A stretch of 64,000 bases of DNA from Aquimonas sp046318115. Its GTDB lineage: Bacteria; Pseudomonadota; Gammaproteobacteria; Xanthomonadales; Xanthomonadaceae. The notes below the pieces were generated by a model. That model did no database searches and had not been told where the DNA came from. It was given only the letters and a program-made list of their open reading frames with translations. The stretch spans positions 1 through 64,000 of the forward strand of contig JBKCVA010000150.1 of NCBI GenBank assembly GCA_046318115.1. Direction: 5' to 3'. A program made the translations under genes and the position numbers. How positions within the stretch are numbered: position 1 is the stretch's first letter; every line of letters begins with the position of its first letter. This document shows positions 19,984-28,926 of this stretch, piece by piece.

Positions 19984-20011
19984 TTGGAGCTCCAGGGCAG
20001 GGGCGTAGAAT
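19984..20011 (+). promoter_or_regulatory. Sigma-70-like promoter of the DUF475 gene
   Basis: TTGGAG (19984-19989), 16-base spacer, TAGAAT (20006-20011). The predicted start near 20018 lies downstream of an in-frame upstream ATG and so supports the GTG start at 20044. Confidence 0.6.
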
Positions 20012-20043
20012 GCGCGCCGTTCCTTTCGTCCCGGGCCTCACGT

Positions 20044-21075
20044 GTGAGAGATTTCCGCTACTCCTTCCTGGTCACCGCGATCTGTCTCGTGCTCGCCGCC
20101 TGGTGGGGCGCGCATACGGCGGATGGCCTGTGGGCCGCGCTGCTGATCACGGTTATCCTCGGCATCCTCGAGGTCAGCCTGTCCTTCGACAACGCGGTGG
20201 TGAATGCGCGCGTGCTTCGCGACATGGATGAATGGTGGCGGCAGATGTTCCTCACCGTCGGCATCCTGATCGCGGTATTCGGCATGCGTCTGGTGTTTCC
20301 CATCGTGATCGTCGCGGTGGCTACGGGCCTGGGCGCGCTCGAAGTGATCGACATGGCGCTGGAGTCGCCAAAGGAATACTCCCGGCACCTTATGGAAAGC
20401 CACGTGCCGATCGCGGCGTTCGGCGGGATGTTCCTGCTGCTGGTCTTCCTCAACTTCCTGATCGATGCGGACAAGGACACCCACTGGTTCGGGCCGCTGG
20501 AGCGTCGACTGTCCGCAGTGGGTCGCGCCGATTCGGTCAACGTCGGGCTTGCGATTCTTGCCCTGCTCACGCTGCAGGGCTTTCTGCCCCCGGAATCGCG
20601 TATGGATGCGCTGGTCGCCGGTGCCTGGGGCATTCTGCTCTACGTCGGTGTGGGCAGTCTGGATGTGTTCTTCGAGAACCCGGAGGATGGGGCGGCCGCC
20701 GTCCAGACTGTGCGCCGCTCGGGCGCTGCGGGTTTCATCTATCTGGAGGTGCTGGACGCTTCGTTCTCGTTTGACGGAGTGATCGGTGCCTTCGCGATTA
20801 CCCAGGACGTGGTGATCATCATGCTGGGCCTCGCCATCGGCGCGATGTTCGTGCGCTCGATGACCGTGCATCTGGTCAATCGCGGCACGCTCGACAAGTT
20901 CATCTATCTTGAACATGGCGCGCACTACGCGATCGGCATCCTCGCGGTGCTCATGCTGGTGAGCACCTTCCACCACGTTCCAGAGGTCTTCACCGGGTTG
21001 GCCGGCGTGGTCCTGATCGCGCTTTCGATCTGGTCTTCGCTGCTGCACCGTCGCCGCCAGACCGCCCCGACCTGA
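20044..21075 (+). CDS. DUF475 (TerC-like) integral membrane protein
   Basis: 343 residues from a GTG; the family usually starts with a sequence like VRDFRYSFLVTAICLVLAAW, and the promoter lies just upstream. About eight membrane helices are visible. Two signature acidic/Asn elements are conserved: EVSLSFDNAVVNARVLRDMD and EVLDASFSFDGVIGAFAIT. These resemble the FDN/D motifs of TerC proteins, a superfamily tied to metal-ion efflux or metal loading of exported proteins. The specific role of DUF475 is not established. It is a single gene between ssb and the histidine kinase gene. Confidence 0.85.
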   Translation: MRDFRYSFLVTAICLVLAAWWGAHTADGLWAALLITVILGILEVSLSFDNAVVNARVLRDMDEWWRQMFLTVGILIAVFGMRLVFPIVIVAVATGLGALEVIDMALESPKEYSRHLMESHVPIAAFGGMFLLLVFLNFLIDADKDTHWFGPLERRLSAVGRADSVNVGLAILALLTLQGFLPPESRMDALVAGAWGILLYVGVGSLDVFFENPEDGAAAVQTVRRSGAAGFIYLEVLDASFSFDGVIGAFAITQDVVIIMLGLAIGAMFVRSMTVHLVNRGTLDKFIYLEHGAHYAIGILAVLMLVSTFHHVPEVFTGLAGVVLIALSIWSSLLHRRRQTAPT

Positions 21076-21308
21076 GGGCACAGCCAAGGCGGCCAGTCTG
21101 GCTGCGCGCGGGGAGCTTCAGCGCGCGGGTGAGCATGTCCGGCTACTCCCGCGGCAGATCGCCGGCGTCGCGCCCGGTGCGGCAGGTCGAAGCGGGCGGC
21201 TTCGTTGTGGTAGGGGGCTGTCTCCGACAAGGAACCTGGCGCCGCTCGGTCCCAATTCGCGGAACGGGATTTGCACGTACGGCTCAGTCCCCGAGCGAGA
21301 CGGCCACG

Positions 21309-22574
21309 ATGCATATCGGCTCAGACAGCGCGACACCGCAGCCCCAACCGGACGCGCTGGTGGCGGAAAACGCTTCGCTGCGCCGCGAACTCCAGGCCAA
21401 GCTTCTGGAGCTGCAGGTCACCGAGAGCCAGATGTCGCGGGTGTTCTCCTACCTGGCGGGGCTGTATGACCTGATTCCCGGCCTGCTGCTGGTCCTTGAT
21501 GGAAGCTTGCGGGTCACGCGCGCGAACTCCGAGGCGAGCAAGCTGCTGGGCTACAGCGAAGTCGTGCTGAAAGGCAGCACGCTCGACCGCCTCCTGCCTG
21601 CGGCCGCCGAAGTCACCCAGCCCTTCCTCAGCGGCTGCGAGCGCGCGTCCCGTCGCGGCGAGTTCGCCTTCCGAAGCGCGGACGGAAGCGACCTGCCCGT
21701 GCTGCTGAGCAGTGCCGCCCAGTACGACGAGGACGGGCAGCTGCAAAGCCTGCTGCTGGTCGGGCTCGACCTGCGCGAGCGAAAGCGGCTGGAGCTTGAG
21801 CTGCGACATGCACAGAAGCTCGAGTCGATCGGCCAGCTGGCGGCGGGTGTGGCGCATGAGATCAACACACCCATGCAGTTCATCAGCGACAACCTGCACT
21901 TCATCGAGCAGTGCGCCAGCGACCTGCTTGCCCTCGCTGACGGCCAGCGCCGCCGGGAGGATCTCGACCTCGATTTCCTGCGGCGTCGCCTGCCGCGCGC
22001 CATCGAACGCGCCCACGACGGCGTGCTGAGGGTCAGCCGGATCGTCGGCGCCATGCGGCTGTTCGCGCATCCGGGCGTGGCTCTGGAGCATGTCGATGTC
22101 AACGCACTGATCGAGAACGCGGTGACCGTCTCCGCCAACGCGTTCAAGTACATCGCGGATCTGGACCTGCAGCTGTCAGAGGTGCCCACCGTTCCCGCTG
22201 TGCGCGGCGATCTGGGCCAGGTGGTGCTGAACCTGATCACCAATGCCGCGCATGCCATGGAGGCTGAATTCGGCGAGCGCGGCGAGCGCGGCCTGCTTCG
22301 CATCTGCACGCGTCATCTGCAGGCGCAGGGAAAGGTCGAGATCGCGGTGGAGGACAATGGCTGCGGTATCCCGGAGACCATCGCGCATCGCGTGTTCGAC
22401 CCCTTCTTCACCACCAAACCCGTCGGTACCGGTACGGGGCAGGGTTTGGCGATTTCGCGCGCCATCGTGGTCGACAAGCTGCGGGGCGAGCTCAGCTTCG
22501 AGCGTGTCGTGCCGCAAGGTACGCGCTTCCTTGTCCGCCTCCCGACGGCGGGTCCGGCCAAGGAGGACGGCTGA
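21309..22574 (+). CDS. Soluble PAS-domain sensor histidine kinase
   Basis: 421 residues from the ATG at 21309; a longer frame from 21129 adds 60 residues without family resemblance. A coiled coil (about 15-45) leads to a PAS domain (about 54-165), then the dimerisation/phosphoacceptor helix with His in AAGVAHEINTPMQFISDN (about 184), and a HATPase_c domain (about 290-415). That domain carries its N box (NLITNAAHAM), G1 box (VEDNGCGIP) and G2-like segment (GTGTGQGLAIS). No membrane helix is present, so it senses a cytoplasmic signal. The next gene's ATG overlaps its stop (ATGGCTGATGG context, 22574), and two receiver proteins follow: a complete phosphorelay module. Confidence 0.9.
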   Translation: MHIGSDSATPQPQPDALVAENASLRRELQAKLLELQVTESQMSRVFSYLAGLYDLIPGLLLVLDGSLRVTRANSEASKLLGYSEVVLKGSTLDRLLPAAAEVTQPFLSGCERASRRGEFAFRSADGSDLPVLLSSAAQYDEDGQLQSLLLVGLDLRERKRLELELRHAQKLESIGQLAAGVAHEINTPMQFISDNLHFIEQCASDLLALADGQRRREDLDLDFLRRRLPRAIERAHDGVLRVSRIVGAMRLFAHPGVALEHVDVNALIENAVTVSANAFKYIADLDLQLSEVPTVPAVRGDLGQVVLNLITNAAHAMEAEFGERGERGLLRICTRHLQAQGKVEIAVEDNGCGIPETIAHRVFDPFFTTKPVGTGTGQGLAISRAIVVDKLRGELSFERVVPQGTRFLVRLPTAGPAKEDG

Positions 22575-23707
22575 TGGCTATCGAGGTGATGTTCGTCGAT
22601 GACGAGCCGGATGTGCTGGAAGGCATCGAGAACAGGCTCTACTCCATCCGTTCGAACTGGCGTTGCCGCTTCGCCGAATCCGGTGTCGAAGCACTCAAGA
22701 TGCTCAACCAGAAGCCAGCCGATGTGGTGGTGTCCGACATGCGCATGCCGGGCATGGACGGCGCTGAGTTTCTGGAGGTCATCAAGCTGCGTTTTCCGGC
22801 CACCGTACGCATCATCCTTTCAGGCGAAACCGGTGCGCGCGGCTTTCTTCGCGCGGCTGCGGTGGCGCACCAGGTGCTTTCCAAGCCTTGCGACCTCGTG
22901 GCCTTGCAGCGACTGATCGGCGAGACCCTGCAGCTGCAGGAGCGACTGCACAGCGAGACCGTCGTCAGTGCCGTGCATGACCTCATGGTGCTGCCGAGCT
23001 TGCCCGAGATCAGCGCCCGACTGGAGATCGCTCTCCTCGACGAAGGCACCTTCGCACAGGACGTGGCGGACATTCTCGAGGAGGACCCGGCAATCGTCTC
23101 CAGGATCCTGCATGTCGCCAACTCGCCCTTCTTCCGGGGCGCAGGTGAAGTGAGCGACCTGCGTACCGCCATCACCCGTCTGGGATTCGAGCTCATCCGA
23201 GGCCTCGTGCTCAGCGAGGAGCTGTATTCGCGCATCGAGCGCGGAAGCGTACTGCACGCGAGCGTCGCCCAATGCCAGCGCGAGACGCTGCGCTGTGCGT
23301 ACATCGCTTCCTGCATCGCCCTGCCATCACAGGATCGACGACGCCTCTTCATCGCAGCGGTGCTTTATGGCGTCGGACGCTTGCAGCGGCTTTCCCTGCC
23401 GGAGTTGCATCATGCGGATGTGGCCGATGGTGAGCTCGCCGGCTATCTGCTGTCGCTCTGGGGACTGCCCTTCGGTCTCGTACAGACAGTGGCTTTCGCC
23501 GATCAACCCTCGCTGCTGGGCTGCGACGGCGACCATCCAGCCGTGACCCTGCATCTCGCTCTGGTGCTGACGAGAAGGCTGGCCTCGGCGGAGCGCGTGG
23601 CGTGGCCCAGCCAGCCGGGCTTCGACGGTGATCTGCTGGCCTCGGGCCGGATCGATGAGGCGCGGCTTGATGCCGCCGAACGGGCCGCTGCCGACTGGCA
23701 GTCCTGA
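22574..23707 (+). CDS. Response regulator with HDOD output domain
   Basis: 377 residues. The receiver domain (about 1-120) has acidic residues D9/D10, phosphoacceptor Asp55 (VVVSDMRMPG) and the lysine in LSKPCD. An HDOD domain (about 140-330) follows (LPSLPEISARLEIALLDEG, DPAIVSRILHVANSPFF, ITRLGFELIRGLVLSE). HDOD proteins lack the metal-binding HD pair and act as protein-interaction modules in motility and c-di-GMP circuits. The start codon overlaps the end of the kinase gene and the next receiver gene follows after 11 bases. Confidence 0.9.
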   Translation: MAIEVMFVDDEPDVLEGIENRLYSIRSNWRCRFAESGVEALKMLNQKPADVVVSDMRMPGMDGAEFLEVIKLRFPATVRIILSGETGARGFLRAAAVAHQVLSKPCDLVALQRLIGETLQLQERLHSETVVSAVHDLMVLPSLPEISARLEIALLDEGTFAQDVADILEEDPAIVSRILHVANSPFFRGAGEVSDLRTAITRLGFELIRGLVLSEELYSRIERGSVLHASVAQCQRETLRCAYIASCIALPSQDRRRLFIAAVLYGVGRLQRLSLPELHHADVADGELAGYLLSLWGLPFGLVQTVAFADQPSLLGCDGDHPAVTLHLALVLTRRLASAERVAWPSQPGFDGDLLASGRIDEARLDAAERAAADWQS

Positions 23708-23718
23708 AGGGGAGCCGC

Positions 23719-24894
23719 ATGCCTGCCAGACCGCAGATCCTCTGCATCGACGACGAACCTGCCGTGCTCGAGGGGCTGGAGCTCAGCCTGCACGGGTTGG
23801 GCGAGGTGCATACCGCCGAATCCGGCATGGAGGCTCTCGAGATCGCTGCCAGGCTGCCGCGGCTCGCACTCGTCATTTGCGACATGCGCATGCCGGTGCG
23901 TGATGGCGCCCGGGTGCTCAAGGATTTCCATGCGGCCTACCCGGACGCGACGCGCATCCTGCTGACAGGCTATACCGACATTGCCGATGCGATTTCGGCG
24001 GTCAACCACGGCCGCATCTTCCGCTTTCTCACCAAGCCCTGCGAGCGCGAGGTGCTGCACGCGTCGGTGCGCGATGCGCTGCGCCAGCATGAGCTCGTCT
24101 GTGCCGAGCGCGAGCTGCTGGAGCACACACTGAAGGGGGCGATCGACGCCATGACCGATGCCTTGGCCATGGCCAGCCCGGCGGTGTTCGGCCAGGCCCA
24201 GCGCGTGCGCAGCCTGTGCGCCGCGCTCGCGGTACGGCTCAATGGCCGGAGCGACTGGGTGCTGGAAATCGCCGCCATGCTTCTGCACCTCGGCCTGGTT
24301 GGCCTGCCCGAAGACATCCAGAAGCGCCTGCTGCAGGGCGAGGATCCCGATCCACGGCAGCGGCAGCTGGTCGCGCAAGGGTTCAGCCATGCCCTCGAGA
24401 ACCTTCAGCAGGTCCCGAGACTGGGACCGGTGCGAGACGTCATCCGCCTGGCTGAGCCTCTGTCGGGCGGCAACCTCGAATGGCAGCCTGACCAGCGCGA
24501 GGCGATCCGGCAGTGGTCGGCCATCCTGCGCACGGCTCGGAGCTTCGTGCGGCTGGAAGCCAACGGCTTTCCGGCGGATGCCGCCGTGGCCAAGCTGCGC
24601 TCAGGCCTCGACCCAGCGCTCACTGAGGCGCTGTCGGCTCTGGTGGGCAGTGGAGACGAGGGCGGTGAGCTTCGCGAGGTGGGGCTGGCCGCCCTGGAGA
24701 CCGGAATGGTGCTGGCCAAGCCGCTGTACACGGAAGGCGGGCAGCTGTTGGCGCCCGCCGGCTATGAGATCCGTCAAGGTTTCGCGCGGAGACTGGCGGA
24801 ACTTCGACCCGAGATGCGCTCGGCTCGTTTTTCGGTGATCGTGCCTCGGCGTGAGCCGGGCGATGAGCGGCCCGCTGCGGAATCGCGCAGCTGA
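23719..24894 (+). CDS. Response regulator with degenerate HD-GYP-like output domain
   Basis: 391 residues. The receiver (about 1-125) has D11/D12, Asp55 in LVICDMRMPV and the lysine in LTKPCE. The second half has the helical pattern of HD-GYP proteins, but the metal-ligand HD is replaced: the AALLHDIGK-type motif reads AAMLLHLGLVGLP (about 190-203), and no GYP loop is visible. The C-terminal tail (TGMVLAKPLYTEGGQLLAPA) resembles the tail common to HD-GYP regulators. It is therefore probably not a c-di-GMP phosphodiesterase and more likely a binding or scaffold protein. It ends 13 bases before the stop of the convergent GGDEF-EAL gene. An SD (AAGGGGAG) precedes the ATG. Confidence 0.85.
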   Translation: MPARPQILCIDDEPAVLEGLELSLHGLGEVHTAESGMEALEIAARLPRLALVICDMRMPVRDGARVLKDFHAAYPDATRILLTGYTDIADAISAVNHGRIFRFLTKPCEREVLHASVRDALRQHELVCAERELLEHTLKGAIDAMTDALAMASPAVFGQAQRVRSLCAALAVRLNGRSDWVLEIAAMLLHLGLVGLPEDIQKRLLQGEDPDPRQRQLVAQGFSHALENLQQVPRLGPVRDVIRLAEPLSGGNLEWQPDQREAIRQWSAILRTARSFVRLEANGFPADAAVAKLRSGLDPALTEALSALVGSGDEGGELREVGLAALETGMVLAKPLYTEGGQLLAPAGYEIRQGFARRLAELRPEMRSARFSVIVPRREPGDERPAAESRS

Positions 24895-24907
24895 AGCTTC
24901 GGGTCGG

Positions 24908-27301
24908 CTAAGCCTGTTTCAGCAGCGAATGCTCACGCATCCACTCGGCGGCCGCGTGGGCTTCCATGGGACGCCCCAAGTGGTAGCCCTGACCCTCGTC
25001 GAAGCCCGCGTCCAGCAGCCACTCGAGCTGAGCCTGGGTTTCGACGCCCTCGGCGATGGCGTAGCGCTTCATGCTCTTGATCAGGCCGAGCAGGCTTCGC
25101 ATCAGGCTTTCGCCATCCGCGGTACCCAGCCGGCGGGTGAAGGACAGATCGACCTTGATGACCGTGAAGGGCAGTCGCTGCAGATAGGACAGAGAGGAGT
25201 AGCCGGTTCCGAAGTCGTCCATCGCAAGGCAGAGTCCCATTGCGGCAAGTGCTTCGAGCTGCGGGCGAGCGAGCTCGATGTTCTCCATGGCTGCGGTTTC
25301 GGTGATTTCGAACTCGATGCGACTGGCCTGCATGCCCTGGCGAGCCAACTCGCGAGCCACGTTGCTGGGCAGATCACGGTCGAGCAGCTGCTTCGTCGAA
25401 AGATTGATCGCGAGTCGACCAAACTCGAGCCCTTGGGCTTGCCATTGCGCCGCCTGGCGCACGGATTCGGTCATGACCCATGCGCCGAGATCCAGGATGA
25501 ACCCCGACTCTTCCGCCACTGGAATGAACTCGGACGGGCTGATCGCGCCTTCCGGGCTGTTCCAGCGCAAGAGCACTTCGAAGCCCGCGCATAGACGATC
25601 GCGCAGGCGCAGGCGCGGCTGGAACACCAGATGGAACTCCCCAGAGAGCAGGGCTGCCGGCATGCGCGACGCGAGTCCCAGCCACCTCCGGTCGTGTTCA
25701 AGCTGTTCGGGATTGAAGGTGAGTAATCCGCGTCGGGCTCTTCGCTTCGCGAACAACAGCGCGGTTGCGGCTCTTTGCAGCAGGGCCTCGCCGCTTTGTG
25801 CGTGCTGAGGCCAGCGTGCGAAGCCCGCCGTCAGGGAAACATCCAGACGCACCCCGTCTGCAAGGTCGACTTCCCCGCCCACGCGATGCATCAGCACTCG
25901 GAGGCGGGCCTCGATGTCCTCGACGTCTGGCAACACGACCGCAAACTTGTCGCCCTCGAATCGTGCAGCAGAAGAGACGGCGTCTCCGAGTGCGGACAGG
26001 CGCTCGGACACGGCAAGCAGGATCCGGTTGCCTCCCTCATAGCCGACCACTTCGTTGATACGCCCCAGATGGTCGAGGCCCAGCAGGGCGAGCACGAAGG
26101 GTTCCTGCCTTTCGATGTGGCTGTCGATCTGCTCAGCGAGGGAGTTCAGGTTGGGAAGACCGGTCAGCTCGTCGTGACGTGCCAGCCAGCGCAAACGTTC
26201 AAGCGTCTGGATCAGATCGCTCACATCCCGCACGAAGGCAAGCGTGCAGGACTCACCGCCCCACTCGAGCGGGGCGAGTGAGATGTCGATCGCGATCACG
26301 CGGCCGTCTGCGCGTTGCGCGTGCACCAGTGAGTTCTTGCCGTGCGAACGCTTGCGGGGAGCGCTCTGGAAATCATGGCGAAGCTGATGGTGATGTTCCG
26401 CCTGCTTGCGTGGCACCAGGATTTCGATCGGCTTGCCCTTCAGCTCGTCAAGAGGGAATCCGAAAAGCGGTTCGCAGGCCGGATTGGCCGCGAGCACGCG
26501 TCCCTCCGAGCTGCAAACGATGATTCCCTCGGGAGCTGCCTCGAACAGCGAGCTCAGGCGCCGTGTGACCGCTGCCCGGCTTTCCGCGTCTCGCTGACGA
26601 TGTTCGCGTTCGTCGTGGATGAAGATGGCGCTCAGTATCAGGGTGACCGCGAGCAGACCGAACAGGCCCAGTTGCGGAATCGGCAGGACGCCCAACCTGC
26701 CCAGACCACCTCCGAAGCTGCTCAACAACAGAAAGACCGTCGAAAGGAACAGCAGCAGCCAGCGTCGACTGCGTTCGCGCTGCCAGAGACGCCAGGTGGC
26801 CTGTACGCAGGCCCCGAGCAGCCCGATCGCCCAGGCGAGGCCTGCCGCGAAGCCCCATTCCGGACGCCAGCTTGGGAGCTCATCGGCCTTCTGAGTGGAA
26901 AGCAATGCCGCCTCCATCCCGCTCACGGAGGCGAACTGAAGGCCATGGGGCTGCAGGAGGTTCAGCAGCCAGATCACGGCACCGAAAGCGAGCGCCGGCC
27001 TCCACCAGCGTGATCTGTGGCCGGTCAGGCTGGAGAAAAACAGGTAGAGCAACGGGTAGATCGGCAACAGCAGCGCCAGCCCCCACTTGTTCAGCGCAGC
27101 CATCAATGGGAAGGAAGGAGCGTCGAGGATCAACAGCTTGATCACGGCAAAGCCCGAGCCCAGCAGGGCGACGCCGGCCAGCAGCAGGTGTTGACGGTTT
27201 CGCGGCGGCCTGAGCCCTGCGGCGAGGTGGTAGACACAGGCATACAGCAGCGCGCCCGAGCTGGCGGCAAGCAGAGGTGGGAGGAGGTCGGACCAAGTCA
27301 T
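24908..27301 (-). CDS. Membrane PAS-GGDEF-EAL protein, probable c-di-GMP phosphodiesterase
   Basis: 797 residues from the ATG at 27299-27301. About seven N-terminal membrane helices (1-225) resemble a 7TM sensor. A PAS domain (about 250-365) is followed by a GGDEF domain whose active motif is degenerate (EGDKF near 450), so it should not make c-di-GMP. The EAL domain (about 545-790) keeps its catalytic set: EVLLRW in place of EALLRW, INLSTKQL, FEITETA, DDFGTGYSSLSYL, IKVDLSF, AEGVETQ and GYHLGRPM. Expected role: c-di-GMP hydrolysis tuned by a membrane or redox signal. It is convergent with the two-component module, which suggests a shared signalling theme. Confidence 0.9.
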   Translation of the reverse strand: MTWSDLLPPLLAASSGALLYACVYHLAAGLRPPRNRQHLLLAGVALLGSGFAVIKLLILDAPSFPLMAALNKWGLALLLPIYPLLYLFFSSLTGHRSRWWRPALAFGAVIWLLNLLQPHGLQFASVSGMEAALLSTQKADELPSWRPEWGFAAGLAWAIGLLGACVQATWRLWQRERSRRWLLLFLSTVFLLLSSFGGGLGRLGVLPIPQLGLFGLLAVTLILSAIFIHDEREHRQRDAESRAAVTRRLSSLFEAAPEGIIVCSSEGRVLAANPACEPLFGFPLDELKGKPIEILVPRKQAEHHHQLRHDFQSAPRKRSHGKNSLVHAQRADGRVIAIDISLAPLEWGGESCTLAFVRDVSDLIQTLERLRWLARHDELTGLPNLNSLAEQIDSHIERQEPFVLALLGLDHLGRINEVVGYEGGNRILLAVSERLSALGDAVSSAARFEGDKFAVVLPDVEDIEARLRVLMHRVGGEVDLADGVRLDVSLTAGFARWPQHAQSGEALLQRAATALLFAKRRARRGLLTFNPEQLEHDRRWLGLASRMPAALLSGEFHLVFQPRLRLRDRLCAGFEVLLRWNSPEGAISPSEFIPVAEESGFILDLGAWVMTESVRQAAQWQAQGLEFGRLAINLSTKQLLDRDLPSNVARELARQGMQASRIEFEITETAAMENIELARPQLEALAAMGLCLAMDDFGTGYSSLSYLQRLPFTVIKVDLSFTRRLGTADGESLMRSLLGLIKSMKRYAIAEGVETQAQLEWLLDAGFDEGQGYHLGRPMEAHAAAEWMREHSLLKQA

Positions 27302-27398
27302 CGTGTGAAGTGGTTCGTCCGCTTCATGACGCCGATGCGCCGACGCGAAACTGGGATGCAATGCACATGCCGCTCTGGCCGGTTCAGTCCGCGTCGGC

Positions 27399-27404
27399 TA
27401 TAAG
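27399..27404 (+). promoter_or_regulatory. Possible -10 box (TATAAG) of rng
   Basis: TATAAG, 34 bases before the proposed TTG start. No strong -35. If used, it excludes the in-frame ATG codons at 27361 and 27367 as starts. Confidence 0.4.
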
Positions 27405-27438
27405 TGCCGGGATTCCGACTTCTGTCCGCGGCCATCCC

Positions 27439-28926
27439 TTGTCCGAAGAGATCCTGATCAATGTCACCCCCCGCGAGACGCGCGTCGCGGTGGTCGAGAA
27501 CGGCATGCTGCAGGAGGTCCACATCGAGCGGGCCTCGCGACGCGGTTACGTCGGCAACATCTACAAGGGCAAGGTGATCCGGGTCATGCCCGGAATGCAG
27601 GCGGCTTTCGTGGAGATCGGTCTTCAGCGGGCGGCTTTCCTGCACGCCTCCGACATCCTGCGCTTGCCGACCGCGCTGCCGCTGCCGCCCGACGGCGAGG
27701 AGCCGCCGGCGGCGACGCCCACCCCACCAATCTCGGAGTTGGTGCGTGAAGGCCAGGAAGTTGTCGTGCAGGTCGTGAAAGACCCGATCGGCAGCAAGGG
27801 CGCGCGACTCACCACCCAGCTCAGCATTCCATCGCGCTATCTCGTCCTGTTGCCCTACAGCCGCGTACTGGGGGTGTCGGCGCGGATCGAGGACGAAACC
27901 GAGCGGGCCCGACTGAAGGCAGCGATCGCTGAGCTCTCGCAGGGAGCGAGCCTCGGCTACATCGTCCGGACCAATGCCGATGGGCAGCCGGCCGAAGCGC
28001 TCGCCGATGACCTCGCCTATCTCGGCAAGCTCTGGGATGCGATCCAGGCTGGCTCGCAGCAGAGCAAGGTCGGCAGTTGCATCTACGAGGACCTCTCGCT
28101 GCCGCTGCGGGCGCTGCGCGACCTGTTGCATGACGAGGTCGAGAAGGTGCGCGTCGATTCGCGCGAGACCTTCGAGCGCACCCTGCGCTTCGCCAGCCAG
28201 TTCATGCCGGAACTGGCGCCGCGCATCGAGCACTACCCCGGCGAGCGGCCGATCTTCGACCTGTATGGCGTCGAGGACGAGATCCAGCGGGCGATGCAGA
28301 AGGAAGTGCCGCTGAAGTCGGGCGGCTATCTGGTGATCGACCAGACCGAGGCCATGACCACGGTCGACGTCAACACCGGCGCCTTCCTGGGCAGCCGCAA
28401 CCTCGAGGAGACGGTCTACCGCACCAACCTCGAAGCCGCCCAGGCCGTCGCCCGCCAGCTGCGCCTGCGCAACCTCGGCGGCATTATCATCATCGACTTC
28501 ATCGACATGACCGATGCCGAGCACCGTCGCCAGGTGCTGCGCCAGCTCGAGAAGTCGCTGACCCGCGACCATGCGAAGACCACGGTCTACGAGTTCTCGC
28601 CCCTGGGACTGGTCGAGATGACCCGCAAGCGCACCATCGACAGCCTGGAGCGCCAGCTCTGTGAGCCCTGCAACGCCTGCGGCGGGCGCGGCACGGTCAA
28701 GACCGCCGAGACGGTCACTTACGAGATCTTCCGCGAGATCACCCGCGCGGTGCGCCAGTTCGACGCGCAGAAGCTGCTGGTGCTGGCCTCGCCCAAGGTG
28801 GTGGCGCGCATCCTCGACGAGGAGTCGAGCGCGGTCGCCGAGCTCGAGGAGTTCATCGGCAAGACGATCCGCTTCCAGCCGGATGAGAACTACGCGCAGG
28901 AGCAGTACGACGTGGTTCTGCTGTGA
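27439..28926 (+). CDS. rng: Ribonuclease G
   Basis: 495 residues from a TTG (27439), where family similarity begins (SEEILINVTPRETRVAVVENG would exceed the usual N-terminus only by the initiator). In-frame ATGs 24-26 codons upstream lie before the likely -10 box. An S1-like domain (about 35-125; NIYKGKVIRVMPGMQAAFVE) comes first. The catalytic DNase I-like domain holds the metal-binding aspartates (TTVDVNTGAF and IIIIDFIDM). The zinc-link cysteines are in CEPCNACGGRG. RNase G matures the 5' end of 16S rRNA and degrades some mRNAs. It overlaps yhdP by four bases (GTGA). Confidence 0.93.
   Translation: MSEEILINVTPRETRVAVVENGMLQEVHIERASRRGYVGNIYKGKVIRVMPGMQAAFVEIGLQRAAFLHASDILRLPTALPLPPDGEEPPAATPTPPISELVREGQEVVVQVVKDPIGSKGARLTTQLSIPSRYLVLLPYSRVLGVSARIEDETERARLKAAIAELSQGASLGYIVRTNADGQPAEALADDLAYLGKLWDAIQAGSQQSKVGSCIYEDLSLPLRALRDLLHDEVEKVRVDSRETFERTLRFASQFMPELAPRIEHYPGERPIFDLYGVEDEIQRAMQKEVPLKSGGYLVIDQTEAMTTVDVNTGAFLGSRNLEETVYRTNLEAAQAVARQLRLRNLGGIIIIDFIDMTDAEHRRQVLRQLEKSLTRDHAKTTVYEFSPLGLVEMTRKRTIDSLERQLCEPCNACGGRGTVKTAETVTYEIFREITRAVRQFDAQKLLVLASPKVVARILDEESSAVAELEEFIGKTIRFQPDENYAQEQYDVVLL

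Noticed and set aside
24908..27301. GGDEF-EAL protein as an active diguanylate cyclase
   Set aside because: The GGDEF motif reads EGDKF, so synthesis of c-di-GMP is unlikely while the EAL catalytic set is retained.
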